Shown here: piece after piece, positions 1 through 8,556 of the stretch
How the letters are laid out: the number at the start of each line of letters is the position of its first letter
Position numbering within the stretch: the stretch's first letter is position 1
Assembly: GCF_021726515.1 (NCBI RefSeq)
Contig: NZ_JAKKCJ010000001.1
Span: forward strand, 682,001-746,000
Direction of reading: 5' to 3'
Length of the DNA stretch: 64,000 bases
Origin: Vibrio sp. CK2-1
GTDB lineage: Bacteria > Pseudomonadota > Gammaproteobacteria > Enterobacterales > Vibrionaceae
Position numbers and translations under genes: made by a program
Notes under the pieces: generated by a model
What the model saw: only the letters and a program-made list of their open reading frames with translations
Database searches by the model: none
Told to the model about the DNA's origin: nothing

Positions 1-2
1 AC

Positions 3-1199
3 TACTATCAAAAAGTAGAAGATAACTGCTTACTAGAAATCACAGAAGAACTAGAAAAAACCAGTGAATATCAAAAACGCCGTAAAGAAATAGCGGAATT
101 TAATGCCAATAGTCCAATCTTGAAAAAGGGCATTGCATTAACCCCTGTGAAGTTTGGTATTTCATTTACCGCGACCTTCTTAAACCAAGCCGGTGCGCTG
201 ATTCATATCTATACCGATGGCAGTATTCACCTGAACCACGGTGGTACGGAAATGGGGCAAGGTTTGAATACCAAAGTGGCGCAGATTGTCGCGCAAGAGT
301 TCAGTGTTGATATCGACCAAATTCAAATCACGGCAACCAATACTGACAAAGTACCAAACACCTCGCCAACTGCGGCGTCATCGGGTACTGATTTGAACGG
401 TAAAGCGGCGCAAAATGCTGCGATGACGATTAAAGAACGTTTAGTTGAGTTCGCTGCAAATCACTACAAAGTGACTCCAGAAGAAGTCATATTCAACAAT
501 GGAGTAGTGGAAGTACGCGATCAATTGATCCCGTTTGCTGAATTTGTCCAGCAGGCGTATTTCAACCAAGTATCGCTGTCGAGTACGGGCTTCTACCGTA
601 CGCCGAAGATTCATTATGATCATGAAAAAGCTCGCGGTCGTCCATTCTATTACTTTGCTTATGGCGTGTCGTGCTCAGAAGTGATTGTCGATACCTTAAC
701 CGGTGAGTACAAAATTCTACGTACTGATATTTTGCATGATGTTGGCGCATCGCTAAACCCTGCGATAGATATTGGTCAGATAGAGGGCGGCTTTATACAA
801 GGTGTCGGTTGGCTGACAACTGAAGAATTGGTGTGGAATGAAAAAGGGCGCTTAATGACCAGTGGCCCAGCAAGCTACAAAATTCCTGCCATTGCCGATA
901 TGCCAATCGATTTTAGAACCAATATCGTGCAAAACCGCAGCAACCCAGAAGATACCGTGTTCAACTCGAAAGCCGTCGGTGAGCCACCGTTTATGCTAGG
1001 CATGTCGGTATGGAGTGCGCTCAAAGATGCCGTACATGCAGTAGCCCTTGAGAATACTCAAGAAGGTGAAAGAGTCACTGTACACCTTGATACGCCAGCC
1101 ACACCAGAGCGAGTGCTATGGGCAATGGAAAAGGCGAGAGCGGGTAATACAACTACGGCGACAAGTGTGTTGACGGATACTCATCGTGTGAAAGCCTAG
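3..1199 (+). CDS. xdhB: Xanthine dehydrogenase molybdopterin-binding subunit, C-terminal part
   Basis: This is the 3' part of a gene that starts before the window; the frame is open from base 3 to the stop at 1197-1199. The protein is the large molybdenum-cofactor subunit of xanthine dehydrogenase, which oxidises hypoxanthine and xanthine to urate in purine breakdown. Visible family features are the glycine-rich cofactor stretch with HGGTEMGQGLNTK, the block SPTAASSGTDLNGKAAQNA, and the C-terminal NSKAVGEPPFMLG segment that carries the active-site glutamate region. A TTG at 120 could be mistaken for a start, but the reading frame and family similarity continue upstream. The accessory gene xdhC and guanine deaminase follow on the same strand, which supports the assignment. 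Confidence 0.93.
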   Translation, partial: YYQKVEDNCLLEITEELEKTSEYQKRRKEIAEFNANSPILKKGIALTPVKFGISFTATFLNQAGALIHIYTDGSIHLNHGGTEMGQGLNTKVAQIVAQEFSVDIDQIQITATNTDKVPNTSPTAASSGTDLNGKAAQNAAMTIKERLVEFAANHYKVTPEEVIFNNGVVEVRDQLIPFAEFVQQAYFNQVSLSSTGFYRTPKIHYDHEKARGRPFYYFAYGVSCSEVIVDTLTGEYKILRTDILHDVGASLNPAIDIGQIEGGFIQGVGWLTTEELVWNEKGRLMTSGPASYKIPAIADMPIDFRTNIVQNRSNPEDTVFNSKAVGEPPFMLGMSVWSALKDAVHAVALENTQEGERVTVHLDTPATPERVLWAMEKARAGNTTTATSVLTDTHRVKA

Positions 1200-1202
1200 C
1201 TT

Positions 1203-1272
1203 CGAGACACGAGACACGAGACACGAGACACGAGACACGAGACACGAGACACGAGACACGAGACACGAGACA
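1203..1272. repeat. Ten tandem copies of a 7-bp repeat CGAGACA
   Basis: Ten perfect head-to-tail copies of CGAGACA fill 70 bp directly after the xdhB stop codon. The array lies between xdhB and xdhC and outside both reading frames. Copy number is likely to vary between strains by slippage. It could alter the xdhB-xdhC mRNA, but no function can be read from the sequence. Confidence 0.97.
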
Positions 1273-1379
1273 TTTTTGTCAGCGATAGACTTGTTGTCAA
1301 AGTTTCTTTTCGGCTCCCGAGCGGAGCGTCCTCAGCTCTCGTAACTCGGTTTGGTAATCAATATTTGTAAGGATGCAGT

Positions 1380-2255
1380 ATGGGTAATCATCAATCGCAT
1401 AAACCAACAAGCCAAGTCTCTTGGATCCAACAACTCGCCTTGTTAGAGCAACAAGGTGAAGAGTGTATTTTGGTTTCCGTATTGGAAGACAAAGGCTCAG
1501 TGCCTCGTGACGCAGGAACTAAGATGATCGTCACTCGCAAAGAGCTTTATGCCACGATTGGTGGCGGTCACTTAGAGCACCTTGCCACAAAAATGGCGCG
1601 TGAAATGTTGATGAAAATTTGTAATGGGCAAACGGATAATAAAATCCATATTGAACGCTTTAATCTAGGCGCACGCTTAGGGCAATGTTGTGGCGGTATG
1701 GCAACCTTGAGCTTTGAACCGATTGGTTTTAATCAACATCATCTCGTGCTATTTGGGGCAGGGCATGTCGCCAAAGCGTTAGTGAATATTGTGCAAACCT
1801 TGCCGTTTAAAATCACCTGGATCGATGAGCGTGAAGCCGAGTTCCCAACGCAGCTTGCGCCGAATGTTCATAAGTTAGTCAGTGATGATCCGGTGGGTGA
1901 AATTAAGCACATGCCAGCCAATAGCTACTACCTGGTGATGACGCATAATCATCAGCTTGATTTTGATTTAGCGCGTGAAATTTTAACTCACGATAAGTTT
2001 AATTATTTCGGCATGATTGGTTCTCAAACGAAACGCAAAAAGTTTGATATGCGATTAGCTCATCGCGGCTTTGAGCAAGATATGATCGAAAAAATGCAAT
2101 GTCCAATTGGGATTTCAATGGTAAAAGGAAAGCATCCTGCGGAAATTGCCGTTTCGGTGGCGGGTGAGTTAATTGCTCATTACCAAGGCGAAGCACTGGA
2201 AGCCAAGCGCCCGTTAAATCATCTTTCATTAAAGAATAATGTCTTAGCAGGTTGA
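1380..2255 (+). CDS. xdhC: Xanthine dehydrogenase accessory protein XdhC
   Basis: XdhC binds molybdenum cofactor and helps insert the sulfurated form into xanthine dehydrogenase. The 291-residue protein has the expected two parts. The N-terminal XdhC/CoxI domain (about residues 12-105) contains VLEDKGSVPRDAGTKM and IGGGHLEH, followed by the conserved GQCCGG. The C-terminal Rossmann-like domain begins at LVLFGAGHVAKAL (about residue 121) and includes MIGSQTKRKK. The start ATG has an AAGGA-type ribosome site a few bases upstream. It lies between xdhB and guaD on the same strand, the normal setting for this maturation factor. Confidence 0.93.
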   Translation: MGNHQSHKPTSQVSWIQQLALLEQQGEECILVSVLEDKGSVPRDAGTKMIVTRKELYATIGGGHLEHLATKMAREMLMKICNGQTDNKIHIERFNLGARLGQCCGGMATLSFEPIGFNQHHLVLFGAGHVAKALVNIVQTLPFKITWIDEREAEFPTQLAPNVHKLVSDDPVGEIKHMPANSYYLVMTHNHQLDFDLAREILTHDKFNYFGMIGSQTKRKKFDMRLAHRGFEQDMIEKMQCPIGISMVKGKHPAEIAVSVAGELIAHYQGEALEAKRPLNHLSLKNNVLAG

Positions 2256-2311
2256 GCGTTCAAAAAGGAATACGCCTAATAGGCAAAGGATTGAAGAAAA
2301 GGAATCAATGA

Positions 2312-3622
2312 ATGTCACAAGTCAAAACAGGTTATCGCAGTTCTATTATTCAACTGATTGCCGACCCAAGTGAAGTGGGTGTCGAGCAGGCTTATCGTTA
2401 TTTTGATGACGGTTTGCTAGTGGTTGAAAATGGTTTGATTACCGATGTAGGTGATTATGTTGAAACGCTGGCTAAGCAAAATGGCGAGTTAGAGATGGTC
2501 AACTATCAAGATAAAATCATCACAGCAGGATTTGTTGATACTCATATTCATTATCCTCAAACCGGTATGATTGCTTCTTATGGTGAGCAACTGCTTGATT
2601 GGCTAGAAAACTACACTTTTCCCGAAGAAGAGCGTTTTAAAGATCCTGAATATGCCGCGAAAGTGGCGAAAATATTTTTAGACGAACTAGCCACCAATGG
2701 TACTACTACCGCATTGGTTTTTGGTACGGTGCACAAACAATCGGTTGATGTGTTTTTCCAAGAAGCCAAACGTCGTAATCTGCGAATGATCGCCGGTAAA
2801 GTATTAATGGATCGCAACGCGCCAGACTACCTCACCGACACACCAGAATGCGGTTACCAAGATTCAAAAGAACTGATTGAAAAATGGCATGACAATGGCC
2901 GTTTATCTTATGCGGTAACGCCACGTTTTGCGCCAACCAGCTCGCCAGAACAGCTCGATATGGTGGGTAAGTTGCTGCAAGAATACCCTAGTGTCTACAT
3001 GCACACGCATTTATCGGAAAACAAACAAGAAATCGAATGGGTGAAATCTTTATTCCCAGAGCGAGAAGGCTATTTGGATGTGTATGATCACCACGGATTA
3101 TTGCACCCAAGATCGGTCTTTGCTCACGGAGTACATTTATCGGATTGTGAATGTCAGCGTTTGTCAGATACAGGTTCTGCGATTGCGTTTTGTCCAACCT
3201 CTAACTTATTTTTAGGCTCAGGTTTGTTTGATTTAAACCGCATTGAAGAGTTTGGCATTCGAGTAGGAATGGGTACGGATGTGGGGGCGGGCACGTCATT
3301 TTCACTAATGCAAACCATGAGTGAAGCCTACAAAATTATGCAGCTACAACAAAAGAAACTACACCCGGTGAAATCGCTCTATCAAGCGACTCTAGGCGGC
3401 GCAAAAGCTTTATATCTCGATGATAAAATTGGTAGTTTAGAAGTTGGGAAAGAAGCAGACTTTGTAGTGCTAGAACCTAGTGCTACCACGTTAATGAAGT
3501 TTCGCATGCAGCAGGCCAAAACCTTGGAAGAGAAGCTATTCGTGCTAATGAGCCTAGGTGATGACCGAACCGTACATGCGACGTATATTTATGGTGATTT
3601 AGCTTATAAGGCCTATACCTAA
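2312..3622 (+). CDS. guaD: Guanine deaminase
   Basis: Guanine deaminase hydrolyses guanine to xanthine and ammonia, supplying the substrate of the xanthine dehydrogenase encoded just upstream. The 436-residue length matches the family. Metal-ligand and catalytic motifs of the amidohydrolase superfamily are visible: VDTHIHYPQ (His78 and His80), HTHLSE, FAHGVHLSD and GMGTDVGAGTSFS with the late aspartate. The start follows a GGAATCAATGA leader. The stop codon lies inside one of the dispersed palindromes described separately. The gene completes a purine salvage and breakdown group with xdhB and xdhC. Confidence 0.95.
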   Translation: MSQVKTGYRSSIIQLIADPSEVGVEQAYRYFDDGLLVVENGLITDVGDYVETLAKQNGELEMVNYQDKIITAGFVDTHIHYPQTGMIASYGEQLLDWLENYTFPEEERFKDPEYAAKVAKIFLDELATNGTTTALVFGTVHKQSVDVFFQEAKRRNLRMIAGKVLMDRNAPDYLTDTPECGYQDSKELIEKWHDNGRLSYAVTPRFAPTSSPEQLDMVGKLLQEYPSVYMHTHLSENKQEIEWVKSLFPEREGYLDVYDHHGLLHPRSVFAHGVHLSDCECQRLSDTGSAIAFCPTSNLFLGSGLFDLNRIEEFGIRVGMGTDVGAGTSFSLMQTMSEAYKIMQLQQKKLHPVKSLYQATLGGAKALYLDDKIGSLEVGKEADFVVLEPSATTLMKFRMQQAKTLEEKLFVLMSLGDDRTVHATYIYGDLAYKAYT

Positions 3623-3636
3623 GTTACTTGGGTATA
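3614..3636. repeat. Dispersed palindrome, copy 1
   Basis: This 23-bp imperfect palindrome belongs to a family whose core is ACCCAAGTCACTTGGGT flanked by TAT and ATA; related copies lie near 38614, 50381, 56679 and 58087. This copy overlaps the guaD stop codon and sits between the convergent genes guaD and the outer-membrane protein. It may serve as a transcript end, but no T-run follows. Confidence 0.75.
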
Positions 3637-3659
3637 AACGTCTGTTGAATAGAAAACCT

Positions 3660-4250
3660 TTAAAAACGAAACACCATACCAACGTTAGACTGGAATTGGT
3701 TCATCCAGTCTGACTCAAATTTAATATAACAATTGCTTGAGCTTTGGTTTGCATAACAGGCACTTTGCGAATCGTTATCGACAATTGTGCCTAACCAACG
3801 TATTTGCCCGGTTACCGCAATGTTGTCGGTAAATTTGTACTCTAATCCGGCGTAAATACTTGCTGCAAAACCATACTTGTTATCTGCCCAATCCACATCG
3901 GTATAAGAGCCACCCAAGCCGACACCTAAATAACCTAATGCATCATTATTGATTGGCATATTTAAGCGACTTTGTATCATCAAATATTGGATTGATGAGT
4001 CATAATCCAAAGATTCCAACTCATTATCTTGATAGGAATAGAACAGTCCGATCTGGCCATTTTCAACCGGTACTTCAATGGACAAACCGTAGCTTTCGCT
4101 TCCCTTTAAGTCATATTCATTGCCATTGGAATCTTCGACTTCGCCACCTAGGGTATAGCCAACCATTGGCGTAATAATCACATCAGCATAAGCCATTGTC
4201 GAAGTCATTGTCGCGGCTGCAACAACTAATAACCAGTTTCTATTATTCAT
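3660..4250 (-). CDS. Small outer-membrane beta-barrel protein
   Basis: The 196-residue product has a clear Sec signal peptide (residues 1-22, ending AMAYA or similar) and a mature part of alternating polar and aromatic strands. It ends in the C-terminal phenylalanine (VGMVFRF) typical of outer-membrane barrels recognised by the BAM machinery. The size and strand pattern suggest an eight-stranded barrel of the OmpA/OmpW-like superfamily. A possible disulfide pair (Cys near CYANQSSSNCY) is present. No specific substrate or binding role can be read. It is divergent from pldA, another outer-membrane protein, with 234 bp between them. Confidence 0.7.
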   Translation of the reverse strand: MNNRNWLLVVAAATMTSTMAYADVIITPMVGYTLGGEVEDSNGNEYDLKGSESYGLSIEVPVENGQIGLFYSYQDNELESLDYDSSIQYLMIQSRLNMPINNDALGYLGVGLGGSYTDVDWADNKYGFAASIYAGLEYKFTDNIAVTGQIRWLGTIVDNDSQSACYANQSSSNCYIKFESDWMNQFQSNVGMVFRF

Positions 4251-4484
4251 TGGGAAATCCTAATCACATTCCATTGTGTTTAATTTGCCATCAAGCTTTA
4301 ATCTGCCTGAAAAGAAGAGTGAAGTAAATCCGCCGTGCTTTAGTGGCGATTAACCTCATAACTTGTCTATTAATAATAGGCAAAATAATGTTTGGTTTTT
4401 GTGATAAATAGCTGTCATTCATATAAATTATTAATTTAACTTGGTATGCTGATTTGGTTTTCAAATAGTGAACAAGGATAAGTC

Positions 4485-5528
4485 ATGAGACTGAATTCGC
4501 TGCAAGTGTTGTTGTTCAATATGTGCTGTGTGCCATTGGTTTGGGCAGAAGATCCTGAACAATCAGGCCAAGTGCCAGAAGGTAGTGTGTCGAGCGGTTA
4601 TGATTTGTGTTTATTAGATAAAATCAAACAGCAACAAGACGATCAAACGGTTCAGAGCATCCGTGATGAATGTCAATTGGACATGGTTTCCCAAACCGAT
4701 TCACCGGATAACAAACAAGAAAACTTAGCGGTTAACCGTCTCGAAACCGAGCGTAAAACCGCCTTTGAACCTTTTGTTATTACCGCTCACCGTTTGAATT
4801 ATCTTTTACCTGTGACTTACAGCGATAATATCAATGACAAAGCTTATGAAGGCACCGATTGGTCTGAAGGGCTTGAGCATGCAGAAGCCGAGTTTCAAAT
4901 TAGCTTTAAAGTGCCTTTAAACTATTCGGATCTAATGTTTGAAGGCGATGGTTTATTCTTTGGCATGACATTGAAATCATTCTGGCAGGTTTATGCTGAT
5001 GACATTTCTCGCCCATTTCGTGAAACCAACTACCGACCAGAACTTTTCTATGTGACTCCAACTGCTTGGACACCATTTGGCGGCACCACGGCTTTTGGCG
5101 TCGGTATAGAGCATGAATCAAATGGACAAAGGCAGGATTTATCTCGTAGCTGGAACCGCGTTTATACCCAATTTTACTTTGCGAAAGATAACTTCTTAAT
5201 TGCACTGCAACCTTGGTGGCGTATTCCTGAAAGCGAGAAAAATGACCCTAGTGATTCAAGTGGTGATGACAATCCAGATATTGAAGACTTCATGGGGCAT
5301 TTTGAATTAACCAGTGTGTATAAATGGAATGATTTAGAGTTTTCCTTCTTAGGTCGTGAGAACTTTTCGACCCATAAAGGCTATGCCGAGTTAGGTTTAA
5401 CCTTTCCTATTTGGGGCAAAGTCCGTGGTTATGCGAAATATTCAGCGGGTTATGGCAGTAGCTTAATTGATTACAACCAAAACCAACAAAGGGTAGGTTT
5501 AGGGATCGCCATTACAGGGATCTTATAA
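4485..5528 (+). CDS. pldA: Outer-membrane phospholipase A1
   Basis: This is OMPLA, a calcium-dependent outer-membrane phospholipase that removes misplaced phospholipids from the outer leaflet when the envelope is disturbed. The 347-residue protein has a signal peptide (about residues 1-21, ending PLVWA) and an acidic, glutamine-rich linker of about 80 residues. The barrel follows and carries the catalytic HESNGQ motif around residue 210 (His and Ser nucleophile pair; the conserved Asn is upstream in the strand). The linker is longer than in Escherichia coli OMPLA, as is common in vibrios. An AAGGATAAGTC leader precedes the ATG, and a strong hairpin follows the gene. Confidence 0.92.
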   Translation: MRLNSLQVLLFNMCCVPLVWAEDPEQSGQVPEGSVSSGYDLCLLDKIKQQQDDQTVQSIRDECQLDMVSQTDSPDNKQENLAVNRLETERKTAFEPFVITAHRLNYLLPVTYSDNINDKAYEGTDWSEGLEHAEAEFQISFKVPLNYSDLMFEGDGLFFGMTLKSFWQVYADDISRPFRETNYRPELFYVTPTAWTPFGGTTAFGVGIEHESNGQRQDLSRSWNRVYTQFYFAKDNFLIALQPWWRIPESEKNDPSDSSGDDNPDIEDFMGHFELTSVYKWNDLEFSFLGRENFSTHKGYAELGLTFPIWGKVRGYAKYSAGYGSSLIDYNQNQQRVGLGIAITGIL

Positions 5529-5558
5529 GTTTATATTGCTCATTTAATATTGTTGATG

Positions 5559-5593
5559 AAGGCTCGCTATACATCTTATAGCGAGCCTTTTTT
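5559..5593 (+). terminator. Rho-independent terminator after pldA
   Basis: A stem built from GGCTCGCTATA and its complement TATAGCGAGCC, with a short CATCT-type loop, is followed by a run of T. It lies just after the pldA stop codon. Confidence 0.9.
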
Positions 5594-5717
5594 ATTTAAG
5601 AGAGAAGTAATTGAATAAAAAGTGAACCGCTTTCTAACTGGTACGTATTGCTTATTGATTAACGAGAAACAGTCAGCCGTCGTTTCTTTACATTTTGTTA
5701 GAAACAAGGAATTGAAT

Positions 5718-6128
5718 ATGAATCAGTTTATACAAAAGATCAGTTTAGCTGCGGTATTATTTGGTGTTACCCCTTTGGCGTTGGCGGATAATCGTGTTTG
5801 GGGCGATGACCAGGATGTGTCTAGTGGCACTGTCACTGCGAAGAAAATTCATGCTGATGACAATGGTTGGCTGGTGGTACATCGAACCGATAAAAACATG
5901 AAGCCCGGTCCTGTTGTCGGCTATTCTCCTGTGAAAAGTGGTGAGAACCATGATGTCACGGCGATCTTAACTGAGCCTGTAAAGTCAGGGGATATGTTAA
6001 TGCTGATGCTTCATGGTGAAGCAGGTGGCATGAAAACAGGCGTTTTTGAGTACACACTTGGTGCCAAAGAAGATGGCCCCGTTCGTGTCGATGGTAAATT
6101 AGTTATGGTGACAGTAACGGCGAAATAG
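5718..6128 (+). CDS. Secreted DUF7282-like protein
   Basis: The product of 136 residues starts with a clear signal peptide (MNQFIQKISLAAVLFGVTPL to LALA, cleavage near residue 23), so it is periplasmic or exported. The mature domain resembles the DUF7282 family, with GWLVVHRT, GPVVGYSPVKSGENHDVTA and an LHGEAG turn in an Ig-like beta fold; its function is unknown. The reading frame can be extended to 5622. The ATG at 5718 is preferred because it has AAGGA upstream and is followed immediately by the signal peptide. It stands alone, with terminators on both sides. Confidence 0.7.
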   Translation: MNQFIQKISLAAVLFGVTPLALADNRVWGDDQDVSSGTVTAKKIHADDNGWLVVHRTDKNMKPGPVVGYSPVKSGENHDVTAILTEPVKSGDMLMLMLHGEAGGMKTGVFEYTLGAKEDGPVRVDGKLVMVTVTAK

Positions 6129-6190
6129 GGGTCGATAGAGAATATAGATAGGTGGCTATCTGTAACTCTGCTAAAATGAATGAGTATTCT

Positions 6191-6217
6191 AGGGCTGCCA
6201 GATGTGCAGCCCTTATT
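6191..6217 (+). terminator. Probable terminator after the DUF7282-like gene
   Basis: An 8-bp stem AGGGCTGC/GCAGCCCT with a 7-base loop is followed by TTATTTATT. The U-tract is interrupted, so termination may be partial. Confidence 0.65.
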
Positions 6218-6250
6218 TATTGAAATGACTATTTAACCTTAGGAACGATT

Positions 6251-6733
6251 TTGACTAATAACGACATTTTACGCCGTATCCGCTACGCTTTTGATTTTAA
6301 AGATGCAGAGATGATTGCCATCTACGCCGCTGCTGATCATGAAGTTTCACGTTCACAAATAAGCGCTTGGCTAAAGAAAGAAGAAGATGCGGATTTTGTA
6401 AAGTGTACCGATAAAGAGTTAGCAATTTTCCTAAATGGTTTAATTAACACTAAACGCGGTAAGCGAGAAGGTGAGCAGCCTCAACCGGAAAACCGTTTAA
6501 CTAACAATATGATTTTCATGAAGTTGCGTATTGCATTGAACATGAAAGCTGAAGATATTTTAGAGACGTTGAAATTGGTCGATTTCAATTTAAGCAAGCA
6601 CGAGCTAAGCGCATTTTTCCGTAAGCCGGACAACAAACATTACCGTGAGTGTAAAGACCAAATTTTACGTAACTTCTTGTTTGGTGTGCAGCGTCAATTG
6701 CGCCCAGAACATACTGCTGAGTTTGAAGACTAA
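6251..6733 (+). CDS. yehS: DUF1456 family protein (YehS-like)
   Basis: The 160-residue protein consists of two repeats of about 70 residues, each starting with NND/NNM-ILRRIRYAF-type or IFMKLRIAL-type helices and ending with an LRNFLFG/LAIFLNG segment. This is the duplicated DUF1456 architecture of E. coli YehS. Its molecular role is unknown; it is a small cytosolic helical protein. The start is a TTG at 6251 with AGGA at 6241. No ATG fits the conserved N-terminus MTNNDILRRIRYA, so the rare start codon is well supported. Confidence 0.88.
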   Translation: MTNNDILRRIRYAFDFKDAEMIAIYAAADHEVSRSQISAWLKKEEDADFVKCTDKELAIFLNGLINTKRGKREGEQPQPENRLTNNMIFMKLRIALNMKAEDILETLKLVDFNLSKHELSAFFRKPDNKHYRECKDQILRNFLFGVQRQLRPEHTAEFED

Positions 6734-6757
6734 GAACCAGTACTTGGATCTAAATTT

Positions 6758-6803
6758 AAGGGCTGATAATCTGCACTTTTCAGGTTACTTCAGCCCTTTG
6801 TCA
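6758..6803 (+). terminator. Possible terminator after yehS
   Basis: A perfect 9-bp inverted repeat, AAGGGCTGA/TCAGCCCTT, encloses a 23-base loop and is followed by TTGTCATTTC. The large loop makes it a weaker candidate. Confidence 0.5.
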
Positions 6804-6828
6804 TTTCAGTCTATCAATGGTTTTTCTT

Positions 6829-7773
6829 ATGTCTCAATATACCTACATCGATATCCCATTCAATTTCAGACATACCTGTTGGTTTTGTGGCGAGCCATCT
6901 GCCAAGGCTTTTGATTTACCTAGAAACCCGAAAAATATTCATTTCTTAGCCCATGAACCAATGAGCATTCCTGCTTGTGAGGAATGTGCGGCCGTTCGAG
7001 TTGCCAGTGACGTATCTTCGATTTGGGCGGTGCGAGATCACGTTAAGCGTTCTCTAATGGATAAGTATTCAGATCACCTTGCTATCGGACAAAATTGGAC
7101 CGAACAAGAACTGCAAGAATCTGAATTCTCAGGCGCATTACTTGGTGGCTTTGGCGAAAGTGCTTGGAAGATGTATGAAATCGCCCGAGATCGCCTTTCT
7201 TATCAAGGCTGGACCGTCGCGATTGATAGCATTCCGGTAGAAGGGGAAGATGAAACCTACGGCTTCGAATTCGATGGCGTGCGTTATATGTCGCTTAATA
7301 CTTGTATCGAACACCTGATCAAATCATTGCGTTTGGATAAAGAGTTATTGCCAAGCTTAGTTGGCCTACTAGGGCCAGAAAAACTCGATTACGCGCTAAG
7401 AATTGCCAAACTCAATAAAGCAATTATTGGCTATCAACGAGACAAAATTCTTGATGAAGTTCGCCAACAACTGGACGATCAACAAGAGATCGAAAGACAA
7501 GCCAGTTTCGCCGGGGACTACTCCCGAATAGAAGCCGTTCATGTGGGAGATGGTGTCGCAACAGTGGAATCCATCCAATGGGCACTTAAAAACCAGATCA
7601 TGACATTACCGGTATTATGCCAGCAAGAAGACGCATTTTTTGATGCATTTGCTCACCTAGGTGGCCCGCAATGTTACTTAAATTATTACGGCTTGCAGTT
7701 ATATTTCGAAGCAAGACAAAACCCGCAATGGGTGCAAGATAATGATCCCAATGCCGAGTGGTTTGTGGGATAG
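6829..7773 (+). CDS. Uncharacterised protein with a CxxC...CxxC zinc-binding N-terminus
   Basis: I do not recognise the family. The 314-residue product starts with a probable zinc knuckle: CWFCG near residue 15 and CEEC near residue 46, separated by about 30 residues with an HFLAHEP stretch between them. This layout recalls the treble-clef fingers of HNH-type proteins, but no HNH catalytic histidine-asparagine pattern is clear. The rest is mostly helical with a charged middle section (about residues 200-230) and a C-terminus rich in aromatic residues. There is no signal peptide or membrane segment, so it is probably cytosolic. The start at 6829 is chosen over 6817 because it matches the usual compact N-terminus. 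The upstream GGTTTTTC is not a good ribosome site, so the start is uncertain. Confidence 0.6.
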   Translation: MSQYTYIDIPFNFRHTCWFCGEPSAKAFDLPRNPKNIHFLAHEPMSIPACEECAAVRVASDVSSIWAVRDHVKRSLMDKYSDHLAIGQNWTEQELQESEFSGALLGGFGESAWKMYEIARDRLSYQGWTVAIDSIPVEGEDETYGFEFDGVRYMSLNTCIEHLIKSLRLDKELLPSLVGLLGPEKLDYALRIAKLNKAIIGYQRDKILDEVRQQLDDQQEIERQASFAGDYSRIEAVHVGDGVATVESIQWALKNQIMTLPVLCQQEDAFFDAFAHLGGPQCYLNYYGLQLYFEARQNPQWVQDNDPNAEWFVG

Positions 7774-7776
7774 ATA

Positions 7777-7805
7777 AGTGGCTGTTATTTTTTAATGCAG
7801 CCACT
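7777..7805 (+). terminator. Weak hairpin after the zinc-knuckle gene
   Basis: An AGTGGCTG/CAGCCACT inverted repeat with a T-rich 13-base loop follows the stop codon. The tail CATTAAAATTG is not a proper U-tract. Confidence 0.4.
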
Positions 7806-7931
7806 CATTAAAATTGTCATTTTTAATCTAATAACCACTTTCCTAATATCATCACAGTACTATGTTTCAAAACATGGCAAATTGAAGCATTGAATCCGAT
7901 AACATCTGTATGGGAATAGGACTAGACCGGT

Positions 7932-8462
7932 ATGGAAACTGAAAGACTCTATCTAAGCCCTCCTCGTTTAAAAGACCAACCCGCCATGCTTGAAGCGATC
8001 TTAGAAAGTCAGGCTGAACTGAGTCAGTTTCTTGATTGGGTGCCTTTTGCTTTAACTGAAGAACAATCGATAGAAGCGACCAAGCAAGCCATGGTTGATT
8101 TCGATAATTTTGAAAATGAATTGCGCTACTCCCTGTTAGATAAAAATTCAGGAAAGTTTGTTGGCATGATTGGACTGATTATTCGAGATAAAGGCGTCCC
8201 TTATTTTGAAATTGGTTATTGGTTGCGTAGCTCTTGTGTAGGGTTTGGATATATCACTGAAGCAGTACAAGCGTTGGAGATTCATGCATTTGAGAATTTA
8301 AAAGCACAAAGGGTTGAGATTCGAGCTGCGGCAAGTAATACAAAAAGCTGTGCGGTTGCTGAACGTGTAGGTTATCAGCTAGAAGGGACGCTATATAATG
8401 CACGCCGACTACCCTCCGGTGAACTTGATAATACCGTCATATACAGCAAAACGAGGCTGTAA
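7932..8462 (+). CDS. GNAT acetyltransferase, RimJ/RimL-like
   Basis: The 176-residue protein belongs to the GNAT acetyltransferase superfamily and is closest in layout to RimL/RimJ enzymes, which acetylate the N-terminus of ribosomal proteins or related targets using acetyl-CoA. Visible features are the N-terminal TERLYLSPPRLKDQPAM, the FEIGYWL strand, the cofactor-binding GFGYITEAVQALEIHAFENL helix, and RVEIRAAASNTKSCAVAERVGYQLEG with the conserved Asn-x-x-Ser. The acceptor cannot be named from sequence. It is a single gene with its own promoter region. Confidence 0.85.
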   Translation: METERLYLSPPRLKDQPAMLEAILESQAELSQFLDWVPFALTEEQSIEATKQAMVDFDNFENELRYSLLDKNSGKFVGMIGLIIRDKGVPYFEIGYWLRSSCVGFGYITEAVQALEIHAFENLKAQRVEIRAAASNTKSCAVAERVGYQLEGTLYNARRLPSGELDNTVIYSKTRL

Positions 8463-8556
8463 TAGTGAACGACTAGTCGTTTCTTGTACATTGTTGTTGA
8501 TGATGTGTTGCTGGATTGTATAAGATGGTGTTTCATTCATAAATTGATACATTTAA

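Noticed and set aside
1204..1272. CRISPR-like repeat array
   Set aside because: The units are 7 bp and contiguous without spacers, so this is a simple tandem repeat.
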